Of a DNA stretch of 15,352 nucleotides, positions 7,299 to 13,257 are shown piece after piece. The DNA is taken from NCBI GenBank assembly GCA_030618315.1, contig JAUXDO010000019.1, positions 1 through 15,352 of the forward strand. Reading direction: 5' to 3'. A program made the position numbers and the translations under genes. This DNA is from Candidatus Peregrinibacteria bacterium (GTDB taxonomy: Bacteria > Patescibacteriota > Gracilibacteria > UM-FILTER-43-11). Each line of letters opens with the position of its first letter. The first letter of the stretch is position 1. The notes below the pieces were generated by a model. That model did not search any database. It was not told the origin of the DNA and worked only from the letters and a program-made list of their open reading frames with translations.

Positions 7299-8324
7299 AT
7301 GAACACACAAGTCGTTATAGAAAGCATTGAACACGCATTGGTAATCGCAATATTTGTATTCGCGATGATGGTTATTGTGGATTATTTAAATGTATTAACA
7401 AGGGGGCAGATGAACAAGGTGATGAAAGGCGGAAGGCTTAGGCAATATACTATTGCTTCATTTTTAGGATCTACTCCGGGTTGTCTTGGAGCTTTTACCA
7501 ATGTTTCTTTTTATACTCATGGACTAATAAGCTTTGGAGCTATTGCCGGAGGAATGATAGCAACATCTGGGGATGAAGCCTTTATTATGCTAGCAATGTT
7601 CCCAAAACAAGCGATACTTCTGTTTATACTACTTTTTGTATTGGGAATAATTCTTGCATGGCTTACAGATAACATTATTAGAATATTCAAAATTAGAACA
7701 TCTGAAAATTGTGGAATATCCACTTTTGATAACAAGAATAAGGAATGTAAATGCTTTGATACCAATGCAATCAAAAACATTACCATCACACGCGTATTAA
7801 TGGTGTTGCTGGCGCTTACCTCTGTTATTTTGATTGTCACTGGCACTATCGGTTCACAGTCCTGGGACTGGAAAAGAATTACAATTACAATACTACTATC
7901 AATAACTTGTTTTATATTCGCCACAATTCCAGAGCACTATCTTAGAGACCACATATGGAAGCATATTGTAAAAAAACATTTATTGAAAATATTTCTCTGG
8001 TCATTTTTCGCAATTCTTTTTGTTCATTTAGGTCTTCATCACTGGGATTTGGAATTGTTTGTACAAAATAATATGCTATGGGTATTAATCATCGCCTCAT
8101 TACTCGCCGTTATTCCTGAATCAGGTCCACATCTTATATTTGTAATGATGTTTGCACAGGGTCTTATCCCCTTTTCAGTACTTCTTGCCAGCTCCATGAT
8201 ACAAGACGGTCATGGAATGCTACCAATGCTTTCCTATTCAGTTAAAGACTCTGTGCTAATAAAAATATTCAATTTTATTTTTGGATTAACAATCGCAGGC
8301 GGACTTTATATGCTTGGGTGGTAA
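7299..8324 (+). CDS. ArsP_2-like 10-TM heavy-metal exporter
   Basis: A 341-residue polytopic membrane protein built as two related halves. The first carries GSTPGCLGAFTNVSFYTHG (about residues 57-75) and SGDEAF (90-95). The second carries IPESGPHLIFVMMFAQGLIP (272-291) and IQDGHGML (301-308). This duplicated 'G.TPG...' / 'IPESGPH' pattern with acidic and histidine residues is that of the putative 10-TM heavy-metal exporter family, annotated as arsenic efflux or manganese transporter. C62, H74, D92/E93, H278, D303 and H305 are candidate substrate ligands. A hydrophilic loop (about 134-158) holds C138, C150 and C152, a possible metal-binding site. It is divergent from the thiol/metal operon and shares its intergenic operator region, so coregulation is likely. 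No Shine-Dalgarno is seen. Confidence 0.82.
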   Translation: MNTQVVIESIEHALVIAIFVFAMMVIVDYLNVLTRGQMNKVMKGGRLRQYTIASFLGSTPGCLGAFTNVSFYTHGLISFGAIAGGMIATSGDEAFIMLAMFPKQAILLFILLFVLGIILAWLTDNIIRIFKIRTSENCGISTFDNKNKECKCFDTNAIKNITITRVLMVLLALTSVILIVTGTIGSQSWDWKRITITILLSITCFIFATIPEHYLRDHIWKHIVKKHLLKIFLWSFFAILFVHLGLHHWDLELFVQNNMLWVLIIASLLAVIPESGPHLIFVMMFAQGLIPFSVLLASSMIQDGHGMLPMLSYSVKDSVLIKIFNFIFGLTIAGGLYMLGW

Positions 8325-8362
8325 GCAAAAAATTATTGTAAGTAATTAATCATAATAGCTAA

Positions 8363-9607
8363 TTACCTTCTTCTTCTATTATTACCACCTGGCTTTTTTG
8401 CGCTATATCTAGTTCGAGTTCCAAATCTTTGTGGTTTGATTTTTGGAACTTCATGTTCAGCAGTAGGCAATCCATCTGGCAATTTGGATTCTATTAACTT
8501 TGTTTCAATTAAACGCTCGATCTTTCGGAGCTTATCACTTTGACTAGGCATAATAAAGGTAATAGCTAACCCTTTTTTTCCAGCTCTTCCTGTACGACCG
8601 ATTCGATGAACATAATCTTCAGCAAATTCAGGAACATCGTAGTTAAGAACCAATTCAATATCACTTACATCAATTCCACGAGCCGCGATATCAGTTGCAA
8701 CCAAAACTCGATACTTTCCTTTCTTAAAACCCTCTAATGCTTGTTTACGTTGAGGAAGAGAGCGATTAGAATGAATCTCTGCAACAGTGAATCCTGATTT
8801 TTTCAAATCCCTGCAAATCTTTTTTGCTCCGTATTTAGTTCTACTAAAAACAAGCACTGTGCCTTTATACCTTCTAAGCAACATTTCCATCATTGTTCGT
8901 TTTTGATTTCTGGTAACAATATAAATCTCTTGAAGTACTCCTTCTGCAGTAGAACCCTGACGAGCCACTTCCACATGAACGGGTGTTCTCATATGCTGTG
9001 CAGCCATTTGTACAATCTCACTTGGCATAGTTGCAGAAAAAAGCATAGTTTGTCTATCTTTAGGTACAACATGCAAAATCTTTTTAATCTGAGGCGCAAA
9101 ACCCATATCCAGCATACGATCAGCTTCATCTAAAACAAGTATATTTACATCACTTAAATTAATTGTTTTCTCTTCAATATGATTAATAATACGTCCTGGA
9201 GTTCCAATAATCACATGAGGATTTTTTCGCAAATCCAGTTTTTGAAACCTCATTACAGCACCTCCAATAATAATAGCAGTACGTAATCCAAAAGATTTAG
9301 CTATCTGCCTTAAAGCTTCATCTACTTGTATAGCTAATTCACGAGTGGGCAATAATATTAACCCACGACCACCATGTCTGATAAGACGTTGAATTATTGG
9401 CAAGCTAAAAGCTAATGTTTTACCGGTACCGGTTTGAGCCACCCCTATAATATCCTCCCCTTTCAAGCCATCAGGTATAGCCTGAGCCTGAATAGGAGTT
9501 GGAGTTATAAATTTTAACTTATTCAATACCTTTAGAATAGGAGTATCAAGACCTAAATTGTTAAAACTCGGTTCACTTGAATTTCCAGTATTTTTTTGTT
9601 TATGCAT
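8363..9607 (-). CDS. DEAD-box ATP-dependent RNA helicase, RhlE-like
   Basis: A 414-residue protein with all superfamily 2 DEAD-box motifs in order. These are the Q motif (FNNLGL ... TPTPIQ, residues 15-40), motif I AQTGTGKT (57-64), PTREL (87-91), TPGR (136-139), motif II DEAD (160-163) and motif III SAT (191-193). The second RecA domain has VLVFSRT (251-257), VATDIAARGID (303-313) and HRIGRTGR (334-341). The C-terminal tail is basic and ends GGNNRRRR, a typical RNA-binding extension. Such helicases unwind structured RNA in ribosome assembly, mRNA decay and cold adaptation. A strong consensus promoter precedes it, and it appears monocistronic. RhlE is the closest subfamily by motif context; the exact subfamily is less certain than the class. 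Confidence 0.95.
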   Translation of the reverse strand: MHKQKNTGNSSEPSFNNLGLDTPILKVLNKLKFITPTPIQAQAIPDGLKGEDIIGVAQTGTGKTLAFSLPIIQRLIRHGGRGLILLPTRELAIQVDEALRQIAKSFGLRTAIIIGGAVMRFQKLDLRKNPHVIIGTPGRIINHIEEKTINLSDVNILVLDEADRMLDMGFAPQIKKILHVVPKDRQTMLFSATMPSEIVQMAAQHMRTPVHVEVARQGSTAEGVLQEIYIVTRNQKRTMMEMLLRRYKGTVLVFSRTKYGAKKICRDLKKSGFTVAEIHSNRSLPQRKQALEGFKKGKYRVLVATDIAARGIDVSDIELVLNYDVPEFAEDYVHRIGRTGRAGKKGLAITFIMPSQSDKLRKIERLIETKLIESKLPDGLPTAEHEVPKIKPQRFGTRTRYSAKKPGGNNRRRR

Positions 9608-9631
9608 TATGTTATTTAAAAAAGTAAAAGC

Positions 9632-9660
9632 ACTATATATAAAGTACTTAGGAATGTCAA
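9632..9660 (-). promoter_or_regulatory. Sigma70 promoter of the DEAD-box helicase
   Basis: On the minus strand TTGACA (9660-9655), a 17-bp spacer and TATAGT (9637-9632). The predicted start near 9625 gives a leader of about 18 nt with no Shine-Dalgarno before the ATG at 9607. Confidence 0.7.
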
Positions 9661-9697
9661 TGCGACAAAAAAGTAGCTTGAATTAGCCATATTTAAA

Positions 9698-9772
9698 TGG
9701 CTCCCCCGACTGGATTCGAACCAGTGACCTACCGGTTAACAGCCGGGCGCTCTACCACTGAGCTACAGGGGA
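9698..9772 (-). tRNA. tRNA-Asn(GTT), CCA encoded
   Basis: A complete cloverleaf can be drawn. The acceptor stem is TCCCCTG/CGGGGGA with discriminator G and encoded CCA. The D arm is GCTC-AGTGGTAGA-GC. The anticodon loop is CTGTTAA with anticodon GTT at 9740-9738. The T arm contains GGTTCGAATCC. The anticodon stem has one mismatch at its base (C27-T43). The 5' flank CCAAATAA is repeated in front of the partial copies further upstream on the same strand. Confidence 0.95.
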
Positions 9773-9824
9773 TTATTTGGTTTACTCTATGATTTTAACT
9801 CTATCCTGCAGTCTCTTTCTTATC

Positions 9825-9874
9825 GTGACCTATCCCGCAATCGCGGGAGCGCTCTACCACTGAGCTACAGGGGA
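9825..9874 (-). repeat. tRNA-Asn-derived 5'-half repeat with hairpin in place of the anticodon arm (copy A)
   Basis: From TCCCCTGTAGCTCAGTGG through GTAGAGCGC this is identical to the 5' half of the adjacent tRNA-Asn. The anticodon arm is then replaced by the hairpin TCCCGCGATTGCGGGA, and the homology resumes with TAGGTCAC and stops before the T arm. It cannot fold into a full tRNA. It keeps the upstream flank CCAAATAA. The last codons and the TAG stop of the GIY-YIG gene lie inside its acceptor-like sequence. Confidence 0.85.
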
Positions 9875-10131
9875 TTATTTGGTGAAATTTTAAGCAATAT
9901 TTTCATTCTCTTACCAAGCTTTAAACTTTTTAGCTTTTTCTCTCTCTTTATTGCTTCAGACCGTGTTTTAAATGTTTCCGTATAAATCAGACTCCATACC
10001 CCTTTACCTTGCGTCCACATCTCTCCACTGCCTCTATTGTGACGCTTTATTCTTACCTCAATATCTTGAGTCTGTCCAACATACGTTCTACCTTCTGGAT
10101 TTTCCAGAATATATACTGACCAATTTTTCAT
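9865..10131 (-). CDS. Small GIY-YIG nuclease (COG2827/YhbQ-like)
   Basis: An 88-residue single-domain protein. The N-terminal motif appears as VYI (6-8), the second motif as Y17-V18-G19, followed by conserved R27 and H31, and the catalytic-type glutamate E64 within SEAIKREKKLKSL. These match the GIY-YIG fold of small URI-domain nucleases, which cut DNA using one metal ion. A basic C-terminal helix (KLGKRMKILLK) could bind DNA. The final codons (N-N-P-L-stop) are read from the start of tRNA-Asn-derived repeat copy A, so the gene's end is fused to that element. Copy B lies 44 bp upstream, so the gene is bracketed by the repeats. A role in moving or maintaining the element is inference; cellular genome-maintenance roles are the alternative. 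Confidence 0.85.
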   Translation of the reverse strand: MKNWSVYILENPEGRTYVGQTQDIEVRIKRHNRGSGEMWTQGKGVWSLIYTETFKTRSEAIKREKKLKSLKLGKRMKILLKISPNNPL

Positions 10132-10175
10132 TTATAATCTATAAAATTCTCTATTTACTACATCCGAAACTCAGA

Positions 10176-10225
10176 GTGACCTATCCCGTGGACACGGGAG
10201 CGCTCTACCACTGAGCTACAGGGGA
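10176..10225 (-). repeat. tRNA-Asn-derived 5'-half repeat with hairpin (copy B)
   Basis: Same 50-nt unit as copy A, with identical tRNA-derived arms and flank CAAATAA. The hairpin reads TCCCGTGTCCACGGGA. Compared with copy A, one stem pair has changed from C-G to T-A on both sides while the loop changed from GATT to GTCC, a compensatory exchange that keeps the hairpin. Confidence 0.85.
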
Positions 10226-10247
10226 TTATTTGTTTAAAGTGGATTAT

Positions 10248-10281
10248 CTGCAGGCGTCCCGCTGAGCGGGACTACAGGGGA
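10248..10281 (-). repeat. Degenerate tRNA-Asn-derived fragment with hairpin (copy C)
   Basis: TCCCCTGTAG, the first ten bases of the tRNA, is followed directly by the hairpin TCCCGCTCAGCGGGA (10271-10257) and then CGCCTGCAG. The D-arm segment present in copies A and B is missing. The hairpin has the same TCCCGC/GCGGGA stem type with a three-base loop. Confidence 0.65.
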
Positions 10282-10495
10282 ATATCTCATTGCCTAAGTA
10301 ATTTAATGTAGGTAATTCTTTTTTGCAAGGTATTTTTTGAATTTTTGACAGATATCACAATTGATAAAAAAACTGATATATTTTAAAATTTTTATAAAGC
10401 CATAGACAGAATCCAAAATATATGGGGATGACAATCGGTAGTTTTTTAACCGTAAAACTATAAAATTACTCTATTTTTGCGATATATTATTAATC
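10282..10495. other. AT-rich gene-free stretch upstream of the candidate ncRNA
   Basis: I see no credible gene here. A minus-strand frame that covers part of it is explained by the ncRNA region. The stretch is A/T-rich with no clear repeat or terminator, and contains a TTGACA-like hexamer (10345-10350) without a convincing -10 box. Confidence 0.5.
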
Positions 10496-10524
10496 TTGAC
10501 ATATCCACCATTATAGTGTAAAAT
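10496..10524 (+). promoter_or_regulatory. Consensus sigma70 promoter of the candidate large ncRNA
   Basis: TTGACA (10496-10501), a 17-bp spacer and TAAAAT (10519-10524). The -35 box is a perfect match and the spacing is optimal. The predicted start lies at about 10531, at the base of the first hairpin. No credible ORF follows on the plus strand. Confidence 0.75.
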
Positions 10525-10530
10525 ACTCGG

Positions 10531-11145
10531 CCGGACATTAAGTTGTCCGGACCCCCAAAGCTTTTGGGGATTAATGGGGATTACAACCCAAACTTGTTCT
10601 TTTACTCTTCTTTTTCCTTTCCGTCCATCGGATACCTTCTTACGATCTTCGTAAGCGCAAAGTTTCACGACTTTCGTGAAAAAACAGGTGTCTGTATAGG
10701 CCAACGACGAACGTGACGGAAAGGAGGTGCTGCTTGTTAAGTAATGCCTTTCCCATCGTGGCTCACCGGATTTTCCAGGTGACAATACGTTGACCACTTT
10801 AGGTACAAAGGCTCGATTCGTTTCTATGCTGTTTTATAGCATAAATCACGTATCAGCCTCAGGCTATATATAACTTGCTTTGATGGATAAGGTGTTTCAC
10901 CTAATTCATTCATTGCGGGTCGCAACCTGAGGTTAACCTGCGCACCAGCGAAGGGAAAAACCTGTGTTGAGAAGCTTCGGCTTATCTTCACAAAGCACGT
11001 ACAGCTTATGTACAAACAAGTTGAGGTGGTCTTGGATCGCCAGAATAGTAGTTGAGGAGGCTTTTATAGCCAATTCACATCTATCCTGGACTCGTTCCAA
11101 CACCATATCCCTGTATACCTCCCCCTGACTTCGGTCGGGGGGAGA
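10531..11145 (+). ncRNA. Candidate large structured non-coding RNA (about 615 nt), family not recognised
   Basis: The segment is GC-richer than its surroundings and dense in self-complementarity. Hairpins include 10531-10550 (7 bp), 10553-10569 (7 bp), 10639-10655 (7 bp, TCT loop), 10663-10681 (8 bp, CTT loop), 10825-10843 (6 bp), 10890-10902 (5 bp) and 10972-10983 (C-UUCG-G tetraloop). A perfect 11-bp long-range helix pairs TCCTTTCCGTC (10615-10625) with GACGGAAAGGA (10715-10725), enclosing two of the hairpins. AACTTGTT (10581-10588) can pair with AACAAGTT (11015-11022), closing a multibranched core of about 440 nt. A consensus promoter precedes it and a strong UUCG hairpin ends it. I could not match it to RNase P RNA, tmRNA, SRP RNA, 6S RNA, or group I or II introns. 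Size and complexity resemble large ornate RNAs such as OLE, ROOL or GOLLD, but no sequence match is claimed. Confidence 0.6.
11119..11144 (+). terminator. Strong UUCG hairpin at the end of the candidate ncRNA
   Basis: CTCCCCCTGAC and GTCGGGGGGAG form an 11-bp stem with one T-G pair, capped by a TTCG tetraloop. No long T-run follows (ATAACTTAATGATTTC), so it may be a 3' stabiliser as much as a classical intrinsic terminator. Confidence 0.6.
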
Positions 11146-11206
11146 TAACTTAATGATTTCTTACCTCATAATACTCAAGGTGATTCTTTGTATATCCATT
11201 ATATTA

Positions 11207-11235
11207 TTGACTTATTAAGCTAACTTTGCTACAAT
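11207..11235 (+). promoter_or_regulatory. Sigma70 promoter of the 83-residue gene
   Basis: TTGACT (11207-11212), a 17-bp spacer and TACAAT (11230-11235). The predicted start near 11242 gives a leader of about 22 nt without a Shine-Dalgarno. Confidence 0.7.
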
Positions 11236-11263
11236 GATTCGATAATTACTAAAAATAAACTCA

Positions 11264-11515
11264 ATGGTGAACGCAAAACAAGCATTAACAAAAGGGCAAA
11301 AAGACAGAATTAAAGAAGCTTTTAGTGATGATACAATAGTAGGAAAAGAAATAATTGCTTCATTATCAAAAACAAGAGGCAGAATAACCAATCAGCTTGA
11401 AAGAGACCTTAGGAGATTTTTTAAGTCAGAAGAAGTGTATGTTCCGCAGGTAATTACAAGAGAAACAGCAATGGCAATGGAAATTACCAGGCAGGCATTA
11501 TTAGAAGTAGCCTAG
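11264..11515 (+). CDS. Unrecognised small helical protein
   Basis: An 83-residue basic protein of predicted helical character, starting MVNAKQALTKGQKDRIKEAF and ending in an alanine/methionine-rich helix (RETAMAMEITRQALLEVA). The middle segment KTRGRITNQLERDLRRFFK is basic and could bind nucleic acid. There are no cysteines, signal peptide or membrane helix. I do not recognise the family. A well-formed promoter directly upstream and codon use like the neighbours support a real gene. Its TAG stop shares a CTAG with the stop of the convergent iscU gene. Confidence 0.75.
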   Translation: MVNAKQALTKGQKDRIKEAFSDDTIVGKEIIASLSKTRGRITNQLERDLRRFFKSEEVYVPQVITRETAMAMEITRQALLEVA

Positions 11516-11889
11516 TTTTTCTTCCCCTCATAATCCTCAATCGCCTTCTTAAGTCCATCAATCGCCAGAATGGAGCAATGGACTTTTTGTTTTGGCAAAC
11601 CTCCAAGGTCTTTAACTACTTTATTCCAGTCATATTTTTTTGCCTCTTCTAAACTCATCCCCTTTACTTTCTCAGTCAGAATTGAGGCAGTAGCGATATT
11701 GGATGCACAGCCGAATGAGAGAAATTTAACATCCTTTATCTTCCCGTCTTTCACTTTTATATAAAAACCAAGCTGGTCACCGCATACAGGATTCCCGACT
11801 TCCGCAAAACCGTCATAATTCTTCATTTCCCCGATGTTTCTTGGATGAAGGAAATGATCCATCACCTCTTTGCTGTAGTTTAGTGCCAT
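11512..11889 (-). CDS. iscU: IscU/NifU-N Fe-S cluster assembly scaffold
   Basis: A 125-residue scaffold when started at the ATG at 11889 (MALNYSKEVMDHFLHPRNIG). An upstream in-frame ATG would add 11 residues encoded by a GAGCACTTAT direct repeat that does not resemble the family. The three cluster-ligand cysteines are C36 in GNPVCGD, C61 in FGCAS and C105 in VHCS, with D38 in its usual place after the first. LPKQK (98-102) sits where the HscA-binding LPPVK motif lies in IscU. The protein receives sulfur from the cysteine desulfurase and builds [2Fe-2S]/[4Fe-4S] clusters. It lies 110 bp downstream of nifS in the same direction, separated by a TTACAAC-type repeat. Confidence 0.93.
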   Translation of the reverse strand: MALNYSKEVMDHFLHPRNIGEMKNYDGFAEVGNPVCGDQLGFYIKVKDGKIKDVKFLSFGCASNIATASILTEKVKGMSLEEAKKYDWNKVVKDLGGLPKQKVHCSILAIDGLKKAIEDYEGKKN

Positions 11890-11930
11890 TTTTTTATAAG
11901 TGCTCAAGTGATAAGTGCTCATGTATTGAT

Positions 11931-11994
11931 TTAAGTTGTAAGTTGAAGGATTTAAGAGCTAACTTACAACCTACAACTTACAACCTACAACTTA
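11931..11994. repeat. TTACAAC/GTTGTAA repeat cluster between nifS and iscU
   Basis: TTAAGTTGTAAGTT (11931-11944) is complementary to parts of a 14-bp tandem repeat (unit ACTTACAACCTACA, two copies plus a partial, 11962-11994). It can form alternative hairpins in the nifS-iscU transcript. The same word family occurs at 7128-7208. Confidence 0.6.
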
Positions 11995-11998
11995 TTAA

Positions 11999-13180
11999 TC
12001 ATTTTATTGGAGTAAAACTCCGTAAACGTCTAACAGTCTCAACTAGTGAGTCGACTGTGTAATCGATTTCTTCTTTTGTATTAAATTTACCGAGTGTGAA
12101 TCTAATATTGCTATTTAAATCATTATCTTCAAGACCAATTTTACTTAGAACACTGGAAGGTCGAAGGTTTTCCGCGCTACACGCAGAACCTGTTGAAACG
12201 TTGATACCTTTCACAGATAAATCCATCAAAATCGCCTCCCCTTCTATTCGTTTGAATAAGATATTGAGATTATTAGGTGTTCGATGTTCAGTACTTCCGT
12301 TTAAACTGACATCATCTATTTCTTCCTGAATACGCTTCCATAAATACTGGGTTAAATCAGATACCTGATTTATATATTCATCCTTTTCCGCATAAGCCAA
12401 TTTAAGAGCCTCTGTCATGCCGACTATACCGGGAATGTTATAAGTACCACCTCGAACGCCATATTCCTGCCCACCACCATGTATTAAGGGTGTAACGGAT
12501 CTTCTATCAGCAAGATATGCGATGCCAACGCCAAGAGGACCATTAAATTTATGAGCGGATAGACTTAAAAAATCCACCCCCCATCCTTTTACGTCCAAAT
12601 CAACATAAGGAACTGCCTGAACAGCATCTGTGTGAAATAGGATGTTGTTTTTCTTGGCAAATTCTGCAATTTGTTTAATTGGCTGAATAGTTCCAATCTC
12701 GTTATTGATTGTCATTACAGATATCAGAATAGTTTCCGGCTTAATCATTTTTTTAACCTGATCCAATTCCACAAGCCCATCTGAGTTAACTGGAATTAAT
12801 TCGATATCAAAACCCTGACTCTTTAAATATTCCGCGGACTTTTTTACTGACGGGTGTTCAATGGTAGATATCAAAATATGCTTTCCTGGTGTCTCCGTAG
12901 CTTTAGCAGAGTATGACTCTTTATTCTTTTCAGCAACTCCTTTGATTATCATATTATTTGCTTCAGTAGCGCTGCCTGTAAAAATAATGCTTTCCGGATT
13001 GCCATTGATAAGTTTCGCAATCTCCTCCTTACACTTCGTTAAAACAATATGATTCTCTTGCCCCATCGCATGAATTGATGAAGCATTGCCATATTTAGAA
13101 TCAAAATAAGGTTTCATTTTTTCAAGGACACGAGGGTCCAGTTTTGTTGTCGCCGAATTATCGAGGTATACGTTCGTCAT
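11999..13180 (-). CDS. NifS/IscS-type cysteine desulfurase
   Basis: A 393-residue class V aminotransferase-fold enzyme that uses pyridoxal phosphate to take sulfur from cysteine. Visible features are the N-terminal YLDNSATTKLDPRV, SATEANN (70-76), TIEHP with H109, and D185 in HTDAVQA. The PLP lysine is K211 in SAHKF, followed by RGGTYN (243-248). The mobile catalytic loop carries C334 in STGSACSAENLRPS. Residues of about 88-98 (ESYSAKATETP) look like an extra insertion between a helix and the conserved GKHILISTIEHPSV segment. It is transcribed together with iscU and divergently from nadA, 77 bp away. In several bacteria a nifS-like gene next to nad genes serves NadA cluster assembly. Whether this is the general or the dedicated desulfurase cannot be told here. 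Confidence 0.93.
   Translation of the reverse strand: MTNVYLDNSATTKLDPRVLEKMKPYFDSKYGNASSIHAMGQENHIVLTKCKEEIAKLINGNPESIIFTGSATEANNMIIKGVAEKNKESYSAKATETPGKHILISTIEHPSVKKSAEYLKSQGFDIELIPVNSDGLVELDQVKKMIKPETILISVMTINNEIGTIQPIKQIAEFAKKNNILFHTDAVQAVPYVDLDVKGWGVDFLSLSAHKFNGPLGVGIAYLADRRSVTPLIHGGGQEYGVRGGTYNIPGIVGMTEALKLAYAEKDEYINQVSDLTQYLWKRIQEEIDDVSLNGSTEHRTPNNLNILFKRIEGEAILMDLSVKGINVSTGSACSAENLRPSSVLSKIGLEDNDLNSNIRFTLGKFNTKEEIDYTVDSLVETVRRLRSFTPIK
12885..12922. repeat. Possible in-frame repeat insertion within nifS
   Basis: This stretch encodes about 11 extra residues (ESYSAKATETP). On the coding strand it contains CTCTGCTAAAGCTACGGAG, whose ends can partly pair. Its position at a surface loop and its length suggest a palindromic element inserted in frame. 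Other copies would have to be found elsewhere in the genome to confirm this. Confidence 0.4.
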
Positions 13181-13188
13181 GTTTGTCT

Positions 13189-13239
13189 ATTCTATATTAA
13201 AAATTTCAAATTTCAAATTTTTAATGTATTTTGTATACA
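13189..13239. promoter_or_regulatory. Divergent nifS/nadA promoter region with inverted repeat
   Basis: Leftward: TTGAAA (13216-13211), a 16-bp spacer and TAGAAT (13194-13189), placing the start about 2 nt before the nifS ATG. Rightward: TTTCAA (13211-13216), a 17-bp spacer and TATACA (13234-13239), with a start about 12 nt before the nadA ATG. The two -35 boxes occupy the same six bases. ATTAAAAATTT and AAATTTTTAAT (13196-13206 and 13215-13225) form an 11-bp perfect inverted repeat over the region. Confidence 0.5.
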
Positions 13240-13257
13240 ACAAATTATTCATCCATA

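Noticed and set aside
9825..10225. Two additional tRNA genes
   Set aside because: Copies A and B match tRNA-Asn only in the 5' half, have no normal anticodon loop, and lack the T arm and 3' acceptor strand.
10471..10797. Minus-strand open frame of 108 codons
   Set aside because: It runs through the ncRNA promoter and the hairpin-dense region, has an unusual composition and no family resemblance, and its opposite strand has all the marks of a structured RNA.
10824..11015. Minus-strand open frame of 63 codons
   Set aside because: Same reason: it lies inside the candidate ncRNA, has no promoter of its own and no recognisable protein features.
10531..11145. RNase P RNA or tmRNA as the identity of the ncRNA
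   Set aside because: A GGAAAG and a CGGCTTAT resemble fragments of RNase P core regions, but the full conserved blocks do not follow and their positions relative to the ends are wrong. No tRNA-like ends or tag reading frame were found for tmRNA.
11890..11922. Longer N-terminus for IscU starting at 11922
   Set aside because: The extra 11 residues come from a GAGCACTTAT direct repeat and do not match the family; MALNYSKEV is the typical start.
11961..11994. CRISPR-like repeat
   Set aside because: The 14-bp units are adjacent without spacers, low in complexity and with no cas genes nearby.
13231..13257. TTG start for nadA
   Set aside because: The added residues overlap the likely -10 box, and the ATG at 13258 gives a normal NadA length.
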